Below, one piece after another: positions 12,566-25,507 of a stretch of 64,000 nucleotides of DNA. A model generated the notes under the pieces. That model saw nothing but the letters and a program-made list of their open reading frames with translations. It did not search any database and was not told the DNA's origin. The position numbers and the translations under genes are program-made. Positions within the stretch are counted from its first letter, which is position 1. The number at the start of each line of letters is the position of its first letter. Origin of the DNA: Sphagnum magellanicum (lineage: Eukaryota > Streptophyta > Sphagnopsida > Sphagnales > Sphagnaceae); contig CM038908.1 of the NCBI GenBank assembly GCA_021904315.1, forward strand, positions 12,668,501-12,732,500. The letters run 5' to 3'.

Positions 12566-12914
12566 ATGCGCTTTTGTTTCTTGCAAAAGAAATGGTTTTG
12601 CTTGTCTCTTTGCAAAAACAACTACTGGCTTCTGAATAAGGTATGCGGCATCAATCATGAAAGCAAAGCTTGTGCCAGAGAGAGCTAATAATCATACTGA
12701 AATATTCTCTATATGCCAATCACAAAAGCAAAGGTCATGGCAAAATCTCAGAGGAATTGTTTTTCGTTGTTGTTGTAGAGCTTTTCCTGATTTCTTTGGA
12801 CTGAATAAACAAATGCTCCAGCATATTTCTTGCATGATTTCTTCCACTGAAATGGTGAGCCATTGTTGTTGCAAAGGGCCATGTCACTGGTATGTCTTTG
12901 TATGGAACAACAAG

Positions 12915-13795
12915 ATGCTCGAGCCAACTCCCAACTCTTGAGGAACAAGTTCCTTTTGCAACTCTTTGGAGTGGGTCTTTTACTGTCAGCAGCTGTGCAG
13001 CAGCCAACAGAAACACACATGCCAAGCCAGCATTTCCCTTGAGTGATTTTCCAGCCAAGATCTGTGCCATATTACCTTTGAGACAATGATTGTGGCAATC
13101 TTGAGAACATCATAATAAACCTTAAACCCTAAACCGCACTTGATGTTCTTTACCTTGTTGCCATCCATCTCAGTTTCTTAAGAGCTTTGGTTTGCCTCTG
13201 CTGCTGCTGGCTGCACTAGGGATGCCTGCAACTTTTGCCTATTATGGAACAGAAGAATGTGACACACTCTATTAGGAAGAAAGAATACTGCAGAAAGGAA
13301 GGGAAACCTCAAATCAAAACCCACACCATATCTAAGCACATCTTATGCTCTTCTTCACGGGGCAACTGCAAGTGCTTGTAGATGCTAGAAAAGGGTAGTA
13401 AAGGTTTGGCTGAAATTGGCAGAGACAACAACAACACCTCTGATATCCACTTCCTTCTGAAACTTGAAACAGTATCCACTGATTGTTTCAAGGAGATGGA
13501 TTGATCAAATAGGGCAGTTCCAATGACTGATTCCTGACAATTGAGTGATGGAAGTGAGGCATTGGCAGGTGGTCAGAAAGCAGATCTAACCTGTCTGTTT
13601 TTCTTTATCAATTTCAGTCACCCATAGAGCTTTCCAGTCTCTGACCAGTGGTTTCCTTGGCTCCATCATCTCCAATCTTCTTTGAGGAAACCAACAATGG
13701 TCCAATCTTTGGAGTAAACGACACTGCTGCACCCACCTCTTGTCCTGCTCACAATCACCACAATGAAAACACACACACCTGAATAAACTATACCT
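12915..13795 (-). pseudogene. RPL12: Ribosomal protein L12 (large subunit, RPL12/uL11) pseudogene with intron
   Basis: Minus-strand pieces in order match eukaryotic RPL12. [14 protein letters not shown] and [15 protein letters not shown] lie near 13730-13640. After a frame change comes [15 protein letters not shown] (about 13640-13595). A GT donor follows at about 13588, a gap of about 340 bp, then an 'AATAG' acceptor at about 13240 and AKVAGIPSAA. Further on are NKVKNIK (about 13160), DVLKIATI (about 13100) and CVSVGC (about 13010). The order is that of the whole 165-residue family, but with several frame changes and stops. The retained intron argues for a decayed duplicate gene and not a reverse-transcribed copy. 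AAACCCTAA-type teloboxes, common in plant ribosomal-protein promoters, sit at 13808-13834. Confidence 0.75.
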
Positions 13796-14669
13796 GGACC
13801 CATACTTACATTGAACCCTAAACCTTAAACCACAGTAACAGATCATCTCCAGATTCTCGTTTTAAGGACATTGTAGCAAAGAAGAACCACACAAACATGT
13901 TCCAGTAGTCTACCAAAGAAGATGCTCAATACAGGACAAAAGAAAAAGATAAAAAACATCTAATGGACAATGAGTTGGAGGAACCTTCACCAAATGTAGC
14001 AACCCCAGAGAAGTCTTGCACTCTGTGAACTCATGCTTAACCAGTCTTCTGGAATAGACTGGTTGCACACAGGGACAAAGCAAGTGCTAGAACATGAACA
14101 AAAGTTCCACAGGAACCAAAATAATATATATAGAGAGAAAAGAGGACATATCAATAAACCCAGTGCTCGGAAGCACTCTGACTTGGGAGGCAACACACAA
14201 CAACAGCATGAAGAAGGAGAGTTCATTAAGAGTTTTGTAGCAACACAAAACACGAGGCCTGGGTTTGGTTGCTACTGCATAGAGACCAATGTGCCAAGTT
14301 GAAAACATGAAAGAAAATTGAATGCTTACAACACTAAACCTAAACATGAAACAAACGGGCCCACCCTGAAAGTGGAATGAATCCCAAAGTTAGGTGGAAT
14401 GCTATCAAAAAACACATCTCAAAAGCACACAAAATAAACAAATGTTTCACATTCATGCAATTGCACTCAAAGAAACAGAGAAACAAACAAACAAATAAAT
14501 ATTTGATTGTGTTTAGCATGTATCACATTAACATCTTGCGATCCTAATCTTATTTTCAACCTCTCCACACATATAGACTACAATTTAACAGTGTAAACTC
14601 ATGTCATTGTGCTTTGCACCAAAGATTGACTATCCTGGTAAAGCTGAATCTAGAATATGCTAGAAGTAC

Positions 14670-14860
14670 CTGCATGGTACTCAATTTTCCCATTTCAGCA
14701 CATTGCATCATCAGTCGGTGCACTTTGTTCAATTCCTCCCTCATATCTTGGATTACATGAAGCCAAGGATTTAGATACACACTGGTATGACCCACATGTA
14801 AAATCAAATCTTGTATGTTCTTGAGGGTGACAAGTGCTCCCCCTGCATTGGCCCAAAACC
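14670..14860 (-). other. Possible orphan exon, helical protein segment
   Basis: A minus-strand frame is open between a TTTTAG acceptor (exon start 14860) and a CAG|GTACTT donor (exon end 14670). It encodes a plausible helical segment (LNPWLHVIQDMREELNKVHR, then AEMGKLSTMQ). A neighbouring minus-strand frame at about 14890-15000 reads QTWKEWCKIKADLKRLQ. I recognise no family. It could be a fragment of a lost gene between HISN5 and the RPL12 pseudogene, or chance. Confidence 0.22.
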
Positions 14861-15414
14861 CTAAAACATACATGTGAAAGACTGCCAGATTTCATCCAGC
14901 CAGCAACTGCAGATCTGTAATCTCTTCAAGTCTGCCTTAATCTTGCACCATTCCTTCCAGGTTTGATGGTCTGAGAACTGGGATCCCAAGAATGCAAACA
15001 GTTAAACCAGCAACCACTGGTTTGGATTGAGCATAAGAAAAGTCCCACAGTTATGTGCCCCTGATCCAATAGATCCTATTTAGCTTAGAATTTTCACAAT
15101 GTGGCAACCTCCAAAGTTGCCGCCCACCATGACTGTGTCTCTTCAATTTTGAAGGACATCCAAGAAATTTGTGTGGCAAGTCAAGGCCTGATGTTTGAAG
15201 AAAAGAATCCAAGGATTCAATGGTTAATTTTCAGAGCTCCTGGCAATGGAACTTGAAAAAATCTCTGTGTAACCCATGTACACTTGATTGAACCTTCATT
15301 TCTCTGGTGCACTGTCACAAACCTCACAAGCCATTTTATGATACAAATATGAAGAGTCGGAGCCCAAATCGATGTGGAAGTGATTGAACCCTGCCAGGCT
15401 AAATTTCTTATCTC

Positions 15415-17969
15415 TCATGCACGTGAAAGGACACCCTTGGAGCTGCATAAGGACAAACGAAAACCTGTTAGCAGAATATCCACCAAATTTCTGAATCATC
15501 TAGCCAAACAAATTTCTGTGCAGGATTCAAAAACCAGATTTTACACTCATGTAGTACACCTGTGCCTTGGAAAACTGCAATCAAAAAGTGTTATTTAAGA
15601 GTTTCAAAAAGCTGCCAAGACATATACCTGGGTATGCTCCCCCTTCGTCGTTCATCGTGCTCTGTAGCCTGCCGAAGTGCTCTTGCAAAGGCTTTGAAGG
15701 TAGCCTCAATTATGTGATGAGAGTTTTCACCAGAAAGCTGCACCCATTTACAGACAAAAATATACAAATGAGTTGCACCTTCAGCATGTGCCCCAGTGTC
15801 TAGATTATCACAAGCAACATATTTCCTGTAGGTATACCCTTTTGGCATGACAAAGCCATGGTCTGTCTCCACCAGATTGGTGCACACTTATTTGTGTACA
15901 CAAATTTAAAGGTTGTAATGGAAAGCAGATGGAAAATGTACTTTTCAGAAAATTGGAGAGTGTATACACATAGACATACTTGGCATTCCAGCAGAAAGTC
16001 TCATTTGCCAAGTGAGCTCCTTGAAAAGAAAAACCATGGGTTTCATGACACTTCCATCACACCTGACACGTAAGAGAAAGTAGAGTAAAATGCTGAAGGG
16101 GGATTGGGCACCTGACAAATATGGAGAGTCATTCCTGAAGTGTTGGCCAATGACTGGAAGAAGTGTTCGACCAACTGCAATCAAGGTATGAGACAACATA
16201 ACATTCAGCATCCAAAATAGTAGCTATAAATAACTGGATGCCTGTTCTTTTATACCATTTTCTCAACTGGAATGATAAGACAGGGAATGAAACAAGGAAC
16301 AAAGCTGTACCTGCGTATCATAATTGCCAACACGCTGTGTTGGAATCTCAAGGTTGGAACTCAAGTGGGGTCGTCCAGACAAATCCTGGAACCAAAACCT
16401 CACAGAGTTAACAAATGCAGGTCATTGACCAGTCTGCAAATCCCCAATTCCATACACAAGAAGATGCAAACTGGATATCTTAAAAGTATCTACATGTAGA
16501 GTAGAGGGAACACAGAGTAGAGGGAGAGACACATGACCACAGAAAAAATAGCACAAAGTGGAGGGAGAACAACCAGAACAACATGCACCAGAGCTTCATC
16601 GAGAGGAGCCGTGAAATCACCAAAACGACGAATGCCTTTGCAATCTCCTAAGGCTCTCAAAAGTGCCTGCATTTTGGTATCATATTGTCTCATTCAACAT
16701 CATGTCCATCAACAACCTTCATGCTAGTGCCATCATTCTCAATACTTCACAACAGAGTTCAAGCATGTTACAGCTCAGGAAAACCAGATTGAAGACATCA
16801 AAGGAGGTACCACAGAAAAAAAAATACTAGAAGAAGGAAAGTCTCGAGGAGGTGCACAGGACATACAATTCCAAGTGCAAGAGCAATATCCTCATTTGTA
16901 TGATGATCATCAATGTGAGTGTCTCCCTTGGCTTTGACTCTCAAATCAAAAAGACCATGAGCTGCCAATTGCTGCAAACAAGAATCCACTGAATTAAACC
17001 CTGAATGTGGCCTATAGTACCACTTGGGGCAATCCAGTATTTGAGGTTGCAGTATGCACACAAGAGTAGTCACTCACATCAAGCATGTGATCCAAGAATG
17101 GAATGCCAGTGTCACAGTCACAGATGCCATTGCCATCCAGGTCAATGTTAATTTCAACACTTGTTTCCTTGGTTACTCTGAACTCTGATCCAATGCGAGA
17201 AACTCTTGCTGCACATCACCAAAAAAAAAAGGCAAGCAAGCATGAGACCTACAAAACTTTTATCTCAGGTTATGAAGGAGAGCAAATACTGTATTTAATG
17301 AGATTCAAGAAGCAGGCACAATTTCACACTGCAGCACCACAGACTGACATGTAGCAAGCAGAGTGCATCATTGATGTAAGGTGAAATACATATCCAGCCT
17401 AAGCTTTTGAGACCTCTGTTTGCAGCTTCTCAAAATTTCCTCAGGAATACTGCAAAACCCTAAATTCCAGCAAAAGGAAGTACAACTGAGGACAGGTAGC
17501 AAGCAGAGTGCATAATTGGCATACGGTGCAATGAATATCCACAGTCTAACCTTTTGAGACCTCTGTTTGCAGTTTCTCAAAAATTTCCTCCGGAATACTG
17601 CAAAACCCTAAATTCCAGCAACAGGAAGTACAACTGAGGACATGTCCAAGGCAGACAGAGAGATTAGGTACCTCCCGTTCCTGCCAAGGGTTCTTGAGCT
17701 TGGGACACGAGCTGCGAGAAGCTGGAAGACTGGGAAGCAGCAGCACGGACAAACACAGAAGAAATCCAGGGATTCTTTACCCTAAACCCAGAGGAAGCAA
17801 GAAAAGCCAAATCTCCTTCAAAGCACCATTGTCCCAACTTTCTTCCCGGCGACACCATCTTCTTATTCTTCTTCATCGGCACCCCTGCCCACTGAGTCGA
17901 CAACACGATCGGCTTCAAGTTCTGCCCCAGACATCGCCCTGCCATACCAACCTCCACCAACGCCGCCAT
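15415..17969 (-). CDS. HISN5: Imidazoleglycerol-phosphate dehydratase (histidine biosynthesis), complete 8-exon gene
   Basis: Converts imidazole-glycerol-3-phosphate to imidazole-acetol-phosphate, a middle step of histidine synthesis in plastids. Coding exons on the minus strand: 17969-17672, 17208-17078, 16971-16867, 16666-16574, 16385-16311, 16174-16112, 15737-15628 and 15442-15415. They join in frame to 903 nt (300 aa plus stop). Residues 1 to about 99 look like a transit peptide. The mature enzyme opens with [20 protein letters not shown]. Both manganese-binding His-rich motifs are intact: DDHHTNED (164-171) and NSHHIIEA (260-267). [27 protein letters not shown] and the terminal SSKGVLSR signature are also present. 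The 28-nt last exon encodes only the tail. The start ATG is in a good context (AAGATGGCGGCG). Intron 1 carries a tandem duplication, annotated separately. Confidence 0.95.
17346..17638. repeat. Tandem duplication (145 + 148 bp) inside HISN5 intron 1
   Basis: Two head-to-tail copies, 17346-17490 and 17491-17638, are about 88% alike by eye. A third 'GACATGT' start at 17639 lies near exon 1. Shared blocks are 'GCAAGCAGAGTGCAT', 'GACCTCTGTTTGCAG' and 'AATACTGCAAAACCCTAAAT'. On the minus strand each copy has a TTTTGCAG acceptor. Only the copy next to exon 1 also has a GT donor, framing a possible 47-nt exon at 17597-17551. Confidence 0.9.
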
Positions 17970-18300
17970 CTTCTTCTATTCTATTTCTCACAAAACCAAA
18001 AAATCTGGAAAAAGAATCCACCACAAAAGGTATGCTCACTCACTTCTGTTGATGCGAAGATGATCCGCAACAGATCATAATCCGCAACCGCAACGGATCA
18101 TCATATTCCGACCAAATATGATAACAATCGATGGACTCAACACTTTTGAATGGTAAAAGAATGTGTATTTTATATTACAAAGGTGTTCAAACCTTACATT
18201 CATAAACAAAACACAAGGTACCAAAATGTGATCATGATCAAACCTAAAAGCTCATGTGCCTCGTATGAATTGGCATATGGATCAAATTTTTTTTATGTGC
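17970..18300. other. HISN5 upstream region
   Basis: This is the sequence upstream of the HISN5 start. It holds a pyrimidine-rich strip on the minus strand near 17990, short repeats of 'CCGCAAC' and 'GATCATAATCCGCAAC' at 18065-18100, then a fast change to AT-rich DNA. It is presumably 5' UTR and promoter. No precise element can be defended. Confidence 0.35.
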
Positions 18301-18429
18301 AATGAATTTTTTGCCATTGGAAGGTCAACCATGTCTCTTGTTGTTTGAGAAGTCATAAGAGTCATCAAAAGATGTATTTCAAAATAAAATTGCATGGCAT
18401 ACAAGAACATAAATGGAAAAATGTGTGGA

Positions 18430-18720
18430 TGAGTTTAAATCATGGTGTGGTTTGCCAAGCATTCATGACTACATAGATGGCACAAACATTGAAATCATAA
18501 AATCATATTGTGTTTTTCAAAAGGATTACTACTAATAGAAAAATCGTGCATGTAATTTGGTCACAGAGTTATAATTGACCATCAAAAGATATGTCATACA
18601 TTATTATTGTCCAGAAAGGCAAGAAAGTTGTTAGAATCAACGATTTAGATTGTGGTGTTCATGATCTGATTTTTAAAGGTAAGGTCTTCAATTAATATGG
18701 CACCTTTGACCAAATAATTT
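18430..18720 (+). mobile_element. PIF/Harbinger-like transposase remnant
   Basis: Plus-strand pieces resemble the DDE nuclease region of HARBI1/PIF transposases: WCGLPSIHDYIDGTNIEI (first acidic residue in the IDGT context), DYY, VIIDHQKIC, and NDLDCGVHD near 18640-18665 in place of the second acidic motif. Frame changes and stops separate them. No terminal inverted repeats or target duplication were found. This is a small, old scrap of a DNA transposon. Confidence 0.45.
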
Positions 18721-21600
18721 TTAAAAATCATAACTGGTCCAAGTTATGTTTATCTAAAATTATTATGAGTTGCTCAATCAAACAAATTTGACTATAATCA
18801 CCTTATGAATTAAATTTTCACACATTCAAATTGCATGAATAATCATTCCAAAAAAGGTTGTATGTCAGTAGAATTGAGAATATCGAATTAAAGTTGAGTC
18901 ACAAAAGGGGTTTGAAAAAGGGGACATGCCAATTATTCTTACAGTGGAATCTACCACCATTATGTATTTCATTGCAACATTTCAACCTACTTTGATTCTC
19001 ATATTTTTTCATTTTAATTTTCTCAAAGAATTAATTCATATTCAAGTCATTGTAGGACAAAAAAATTTGTGCCACCATTGCTATCATTATCACAACAATA
19101 TGAAAGGGTGAAAAAAACAACATGAAAGGTAATTCAATTTCATTAATGGTGAAGACAAATTTGATTGTCCTTACTTATGATAATCAATTTAAGACTAAAT
19201 ACGATGAATTGATATAACCCAAAAATGTTAATCAATGTGTTATGGTGTTAATGAAGAATGTGACAACAACAATATGCAATTCATTTTCTAAACACAACCT
19301 TACATTACATTCTCCAAAGTGGTCGACAAAAGGGTGAAAACACCATAATTTCAATTACACACCAAATTGACAAGCAACCAACTTCCCATGATTGAAAATT
19401 TCAATCCATTTTTTAGATTGTATATTTGGTTGTATCATCTAATTAGTTCATGAATTTGGATTCTTCTTTTAGGTTATTGGATTATTATTTATATTCAATC
19501 TAACAACCTTTTTTCTATGTGCAAAATGTCATGTGTTGAATATTGTTGTGCCTACAAATGACAATGTGCATCATAACATGTGTCATGTGAAGATAATCAT
19601 AAAAAAAGATGGCCATTTATGAGCTTCAATTACAATAATTGAAAATCTTATCATTATTACCATTAAAAAGTAAATGGTTGGAAGCCGTGGTAGGTATGTT
19701 GAAAGTTGATTTCTTCATTTTGCCATGTCCAAAACATGTTCAATTTTTAATGAAAACCATATTACAAGGTAAATTTCAATTGATTGCTACTTCTCAATTT
19801 ATATGTTTTAAATAACATATTAAACAAATGGTTACTCCATCAAAATCATCTTCTATTTTATCTATTAACTTTTTTGGATCAAATGATACAAATTTTGCTA
19901 TTATGAATTTGAGTACACTCTATTTGATTCTTACATTTTTTTCTTCCATTTTCATCAAATTTTCATATTGATGTGGAGCTTACCATGCAAAATGAAAATT
20001 TGATTTTGATTGCCAGAAACCTAATCCAAAAATAATTATGTCTAAGTCTTTTAGACTTCTGGGAAGATTTCATAATAATCTTTTAGATAGCAAAATATTT
20101 ATGACCAATTTATGTTTGGAATAAAGATTTAGATATAAAAATGTTTAAATGTGGAATAAATTACCAAATAACCCCTTTACCTATTGTTTATAGTAATCAA
20201 CATTTTGAATTAATTGAATATACATGTGGTGTTAAAAAAATTTAATTTCAATTTGAAATGAAATTTTGTATATTATCTATAAGTTTAAATGATTACCCAA
20301 CAATGTTAATATAAGAAATGTGAACACTTGCCCAAAAAACAAAATTCATTGAAATGATGACTTAAATATTTTGATGAACCTTTTGGAAACTTATTCAAAT
20401 GCATTTACAGGATACATTGTTAAATTATTTAATTCATCATGTAATATCAATGTTGTTAGAATTCAAATGCATAATCATATTCAATACGAATACGAAAAAA
20501 TAAAAATACTTTTTTTTTGGCAAATAAAAAAATTGCAAATCCAATGATCAATAACATCCCAATACTTAAATAATTTCTAACCGTTGAAGAAAATATTCCA
20601 ATAATTTTAAAATACCAATAGTTGAAAATGTTCTAATGGTTTAAAAGATACCAATAGTTAATAATATTTCAATGGTTGAATAAATATCAATAATTAAAAA
20701 TGTTCCAATGGTTAAATAAATACAAATTTTTAAAAATGTTTCAATGGTTGAAGAAATGTAGATTTTAAAATGTTTCAACAATTAAAGAAATACCAATAAT
20801 TCAAAATGTTTCAATGGCTGAAAAAATAATGATAGTTAAAAATGTTATGATGGTTAAAGAAATACCAATAGTTGAAAATGTTCCAATGGCTGAAAATATC
20901 CCAATTATTGAAAATGTTCAAATAGTTGAAAAATAACTTAATTGCAAAAAAATATATATATTGCAAAAAAAAAAACTAAAATACTTTCCATTGGACACCT
21001 TATGATGACATTATTTCAAACATAATACAAATCCATTCCTACTTGATTTGTTATATAAAAAATATGATTTTATTGGAAACATTTTCACAAATTGAAAGGG
21101 AAAAATAAATTATTTCTCAAATAAAGTATTCAATATAGTAAAAATCCACAATTTTATATTTCAAAAACAAAAATTAGATGGCCACATAATGAATAAGTTT
21201 TTTGAAATATCAAAAAAATTAATGATATTAAACATCATATTAAATCAAAGGAAAACATATATCAAAACATGGTAGTATCAAATTAACACATTTAGACAAA
21301 ATGTCATATTTCTCCACAACTATCTTTCAGTCAAATATATGAACCTCATAGTTATGGTCAATATAAAATGAAAGATAATGTTATTAATGTCTCAACAAAT
21401 ATTAATCAAAAACAACAAATGTTATTGCATTTGCCATATAATGAAGTAACAATAGATGTATTTTAAAAATGGTGATTTCAATACAAATCTTTCATGTTTT
21501 AAAATGTTCATCTTAATTGAATCATGTTGACATTAAAAAATTAATTTTAACACCATCATATATAAATTTAAACGTTATCATACACCTTCAATGGACTAGT
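18721..21600. other. AT-rich transposon-derived tract
   Basis: No intact gene is visible. Short plus-strand pieces near 19520-19780 read like a decayed protein with Cys/His pairs. They may belong to the 5' part of the Helitron that follows, but I cannot prove it. Apart from the 37-bp repeat at 20560-20940, nothing else is recognisable. Confidence 0.4.
20560..20940. repeat. Degenerate tandem repeat, period about 37 bp
   Basis: Roughly ten copies of a unit like 'AATGTTTCAATGGTTGAAGAAATACCAATAGTTA' vary from 34 to 42 bp. In one plus-strand frame near 20770-20935 it gives a 12-residue motif of the type NVxMxExIPIVE, so it may have expanded inside a coding frame of the surrounding element. Confidence 0.65.
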
Positions 21601-21639
21601 TTGTATGTTATGCATACAACCTTAAAAAATAAATGTTGA

Positions 21640-24600
21640 AAATATATCATCATTTGAAAGTTTTGAATTGGAAAATGAAAGACATGTAGATTGTGTAACA
21701 ACAAACTCCATGATAAATAAAATTTTAAATGTTTCCAAAATTAATGATTATGAAAGTATTGTATATTTAATTGCTTCAAGTTAAAACTTTCATGATTTAG
21801 GTTTGTTCAAAAATCAACATTCAAAACAATTAAAAATTTTAAATTATATTATGGCCATCCACGAGACTTAATTATTTTTTAAAAAATTTCATATCAACAA
21901 GTAACATAATGGAATTACTTCACAAATCCAAAGATTTTTCAATTAATATTATTAAATTTTTCTTAAGTTGTTAAGTTTTTAATCCAAAAGGTTGCATGCT
22001 TTGGACGAGTATGAATACACAAAGGAAAACTTATTGATAGGTCATTAAAGGCTTTTAAAGTACAAGATAAACCGAATTTACATAAGATTTTCAAATCATA
22101 TTATGGGTATCACAATTTAAAAGGCTTACATATTTCACTAGATTGTTTCGAAAATTTATGAAATTTACGATGATAAGACAACTTGACTCTCCAACATTTT
22201 TAATAACTTTTACATTTGTAAAAAGGTTAGGTGAACCCATCATATAAGCTTCATACACCTTACATGTTAAAAAACTAAACCTTCAAAACAAAATGAAACA
22301 CCTTTAATTTGTTCATATAAAAAATTGATCCACATTGATCTTATAACATGTTCAAAATATTATGATCATAAAATGTCTTGTTTTCACACATTATTCAACA
22401 AAGACCCTTTCTTTTGGGGACAAATCTATGATTCATTTTTGTCATAGATTTTGAAAATCATAGTAATGAACATGACCATGGCCTTTTATGGATTAAACGT
22501 GTGCTCATACATGGAATTAATACAAATGAAGAAATTAAAAAAATTGTGGTTAAGTATATTCCAAGTGATGTTTCATTATTACCAATTACATTACAAAATG
22601 CAAACATTAACACACTTGAACATGTAAGAAAAAAATCATGTTGTTTGTAAATTCCATTATCCATTACCTCCCATGAGTATAACAAAAATATTACCCCCAC
22701 TTAAATTAAAAGAAGACCTACTTTTTAGGAAAAAACATTTGTAAAAACAAGAAACAATCTTTTTGAATCTTTAAAATATTTCAAAACAAATGATAACAAT
22801 ATGTTCTCTAAAATTTTAAAACTTTTACATCTTGATGAAAATACATACATATTAAACTTTAGAAGCAAATTAATGAAGCCACACATTTTCCTAAAACGAA
22901 CATCATAAAATATTACATATAATTAATGTATTTGGCACATGTGTTATTCTTTTGTGGTTAGCAAATACAAATATGTAATTTATTTTAGATCCATATACAA
23001 TTACATCATATTTCACGTCATATATACATGACTAAAATCGACAAATATGTAAAATTAAAATTGCATTTTATAATACAAAAATGTATTTTGAATAAAATTG
23101 ATGCCAACATTAAGATCCAAAAATGAAGCAATATATATATTTCAATTTTCAACAAATGTTTGCCCAATTAACTACTTATTTAGATCTTTCAATTTTTTCA
23201 TATCATTCATCATCAACATTTAAATTTATTAGTATTTTTTAATATTAAGGATTTGTTTTTGTATTAAAACAACAATCCTTACTAAATCAATTAGAACTTT
23301 ATTATCTTAACACAATGTATCCCTCAATTATAGAAAAATATTCAAATTGAAAAAATCTTAGATCAATTTTTATCATTAACTGAATTTGTTTTTTTATTAC
23401 AACATAAATAATAATAAATTATCAAAATGCTACAAATTAAAAATCATGAAGTTTGGGAATTGCAATAATTATAAATATAATAAAAATTGATCAAGAGAAC
23501 AACTTCTTTTATATTCACCATTTAAAAATTCAAAGGACTCATAATTTGGCACAAATATTAGGTGGCATGATGCATATTGTCAAGTAGAAAAAAAATTAAA
23601 AAATAGTTCCAAATTCAATTATAAAATTCAACACATACATGCAAGTGAAGAAGATGATGTTATTAATTTAAAATCAAAATCCTCTCATCCACAAAACGTA
23701 TGGAATGATGATATTGATGATGACATTGGTGACATGTGTATTTAAACCCCCATTACAAACACATTATATATTGAAAAATACAATTTGAAAAATGATTTCA
23801 TCATTCAATCACGTAATACATTAATTCAAAAACACAAAATTTTGAAAATGATGGTTTATAACATCATCAGATTTTATGATAATGGATGATTTGAATATTA
23901 GATTTTACTTAAACAATTAAATGAAGATTTTTTTTTTTTTGACAATGTCATGTATAAAAAAAAATGTATATTAATATTCCAATAGATTTATTTTTGACAC
24001 AAGGTGTTGGAATTAATGAAAATTAATTGTTCAAAGATTATTATGATTATATACTAAAGACTTGTCATCAAATTTAACAAAATAAAAAATCTACTCATAA
24101 CATTTATAGGTATAGTTGTATTTAATATTGATAATTAGATAATACATACAATTTTGAACATACATGTCCAATAAATATTAGTAAACATATTGAATTTATT
24201 ATAAGATTCTTTAAATAGACTCACATGTCAACATGAATAGTTACATCTAATTATTGTAAATGAAAAATCTTTCATAGGTGTTAAAATGTTTAATGTTATA
24301 AATCATCAATTAAGAATAATAAAACATTTTCAAAACCAACTTTTTAGTGGTCTAAATGTCATCATGTGAAGTGATTTTTTATGAAACATTTATTGTAAAA
24401 TATTGTTGGATTTTTTAATCCTTCAATGACAATATTAAAACACTAGCACCAAACTTTTGGAAAAACAATGTTAAATGCTATGATCGACTATAGTTATGCA
24501 ACAAACTAATACATAATTTATAAACAAATTCCATAAATGCATGCAAAATTTAGAAGACATTCAATATTTTAATTCAAATTTTTGTCAACAAATATCAAAT

Positions 24601-25507
24601 GCATTAACTACCACACTTATTTTATACAAATATCCTAGTGCAAAAAATAATAAAATTGTATTTAACAAAATAATTAGCCCAACATTCAATTTTGAAGCTA
24701 CAAACATTCACCACCATTCATGTTCAACATCATATAAACTTCTAAATGGCCTAAGCAAAATTGCAAGTTTACATATTACAAATTGTATCAAACAAAATAT
24801 GTTAAATGAATTTGTGCTAAAATTTTGCAACATCTCATGGTCTTGTTAATGGAGTTGATGGTATATTCAAAACCTCAACATCATATCATAATAAAACCAT
24901 AATTTGGATATCTTTCCCAAATCCAAAAATAGGAATGTAGTTAGAAAGAAGTCTATTCATGACCTTTATACAAACAATATTCAAATAAATTAAATACTAA
25001 TTGAACCAATTATAAAAAACATAAGAATTGACAAAAACTTAAGAATTGACAAAAACTAATCTTATATTATAACGAGAATTCAATTTCCAATTCAATTAGT
25101 AACAATAAAAACCATTCATCGATCACAAGGATTATTGTTTGATGAATTCACTTTTGAACCTACTAATGTTAAAAAACATGGACTATGATACACAATTATT
25201 TTTCACATTCCAACAAAAGAAAGACTATATTTTAAAATTCCATTTCAACATCAGAAGTTTCATGAATCCACATTTTTTCATTTTCTCTATGTGACAAGCA
25301 TAGTGTTGTCATTTCAAAAGTCTATTACGAATCCATAATCTTCTTAAAATTCATCGAATTTTTTAATGATGATTCCCATTAAAGTTTATGACAACATGAA
25401 TAATTACAAATTTGATAATGTTAATTTTGAATATGGCTTTAAATTTTACATTTGTATGCAATCTAGAATAATTACAAGTGTGAGTGTTCAAATAATTCCC
25501 CTATTCA
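21640..25507 (+). mobile_element. Decayed Helitron (Rep/helicase with EEP endonuclease start)
   Basis: Rolling-circle DNA transposon remnant on the plus strand. In order: DYESIVYLIAS (about 21755), matching the region before the Helitron N-terminal domain. Then HDHGLLWIKR, KIVVKYIPSDVSLLP and LQNANINTLEH (22470-22630), typical of Helitron Rep. Then ILNFRSKLMKPHIFLKR (about 22850). Then a Pif1-type SF1B helicase tail with QFPIQLVTIKTIHRSQGLLF (25080-25140). Last, the start of an endonuclease/exonuclease/phosphatase-like domain (YDNMNNYKFDNVNFEYGFKF and SRIITSVSVQIIPLF, 25385-25505). Many stops and frame changes are present. The frame is cut at 25507 by a CACTA insertion. Helitrons with an EEP domain belong to the Helentron/Helitron2 group. 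Ends were not found. Confidence 0.7.

Noticed and set aside
7457-17969. Operon-like or cluster logic linking PTOX, RPL12 and HISN5
   Set aside because: Same strand, but separate introns, separate leaders and unrelated pathways; eukaryotic gene structure makes co-linearity uninformative.
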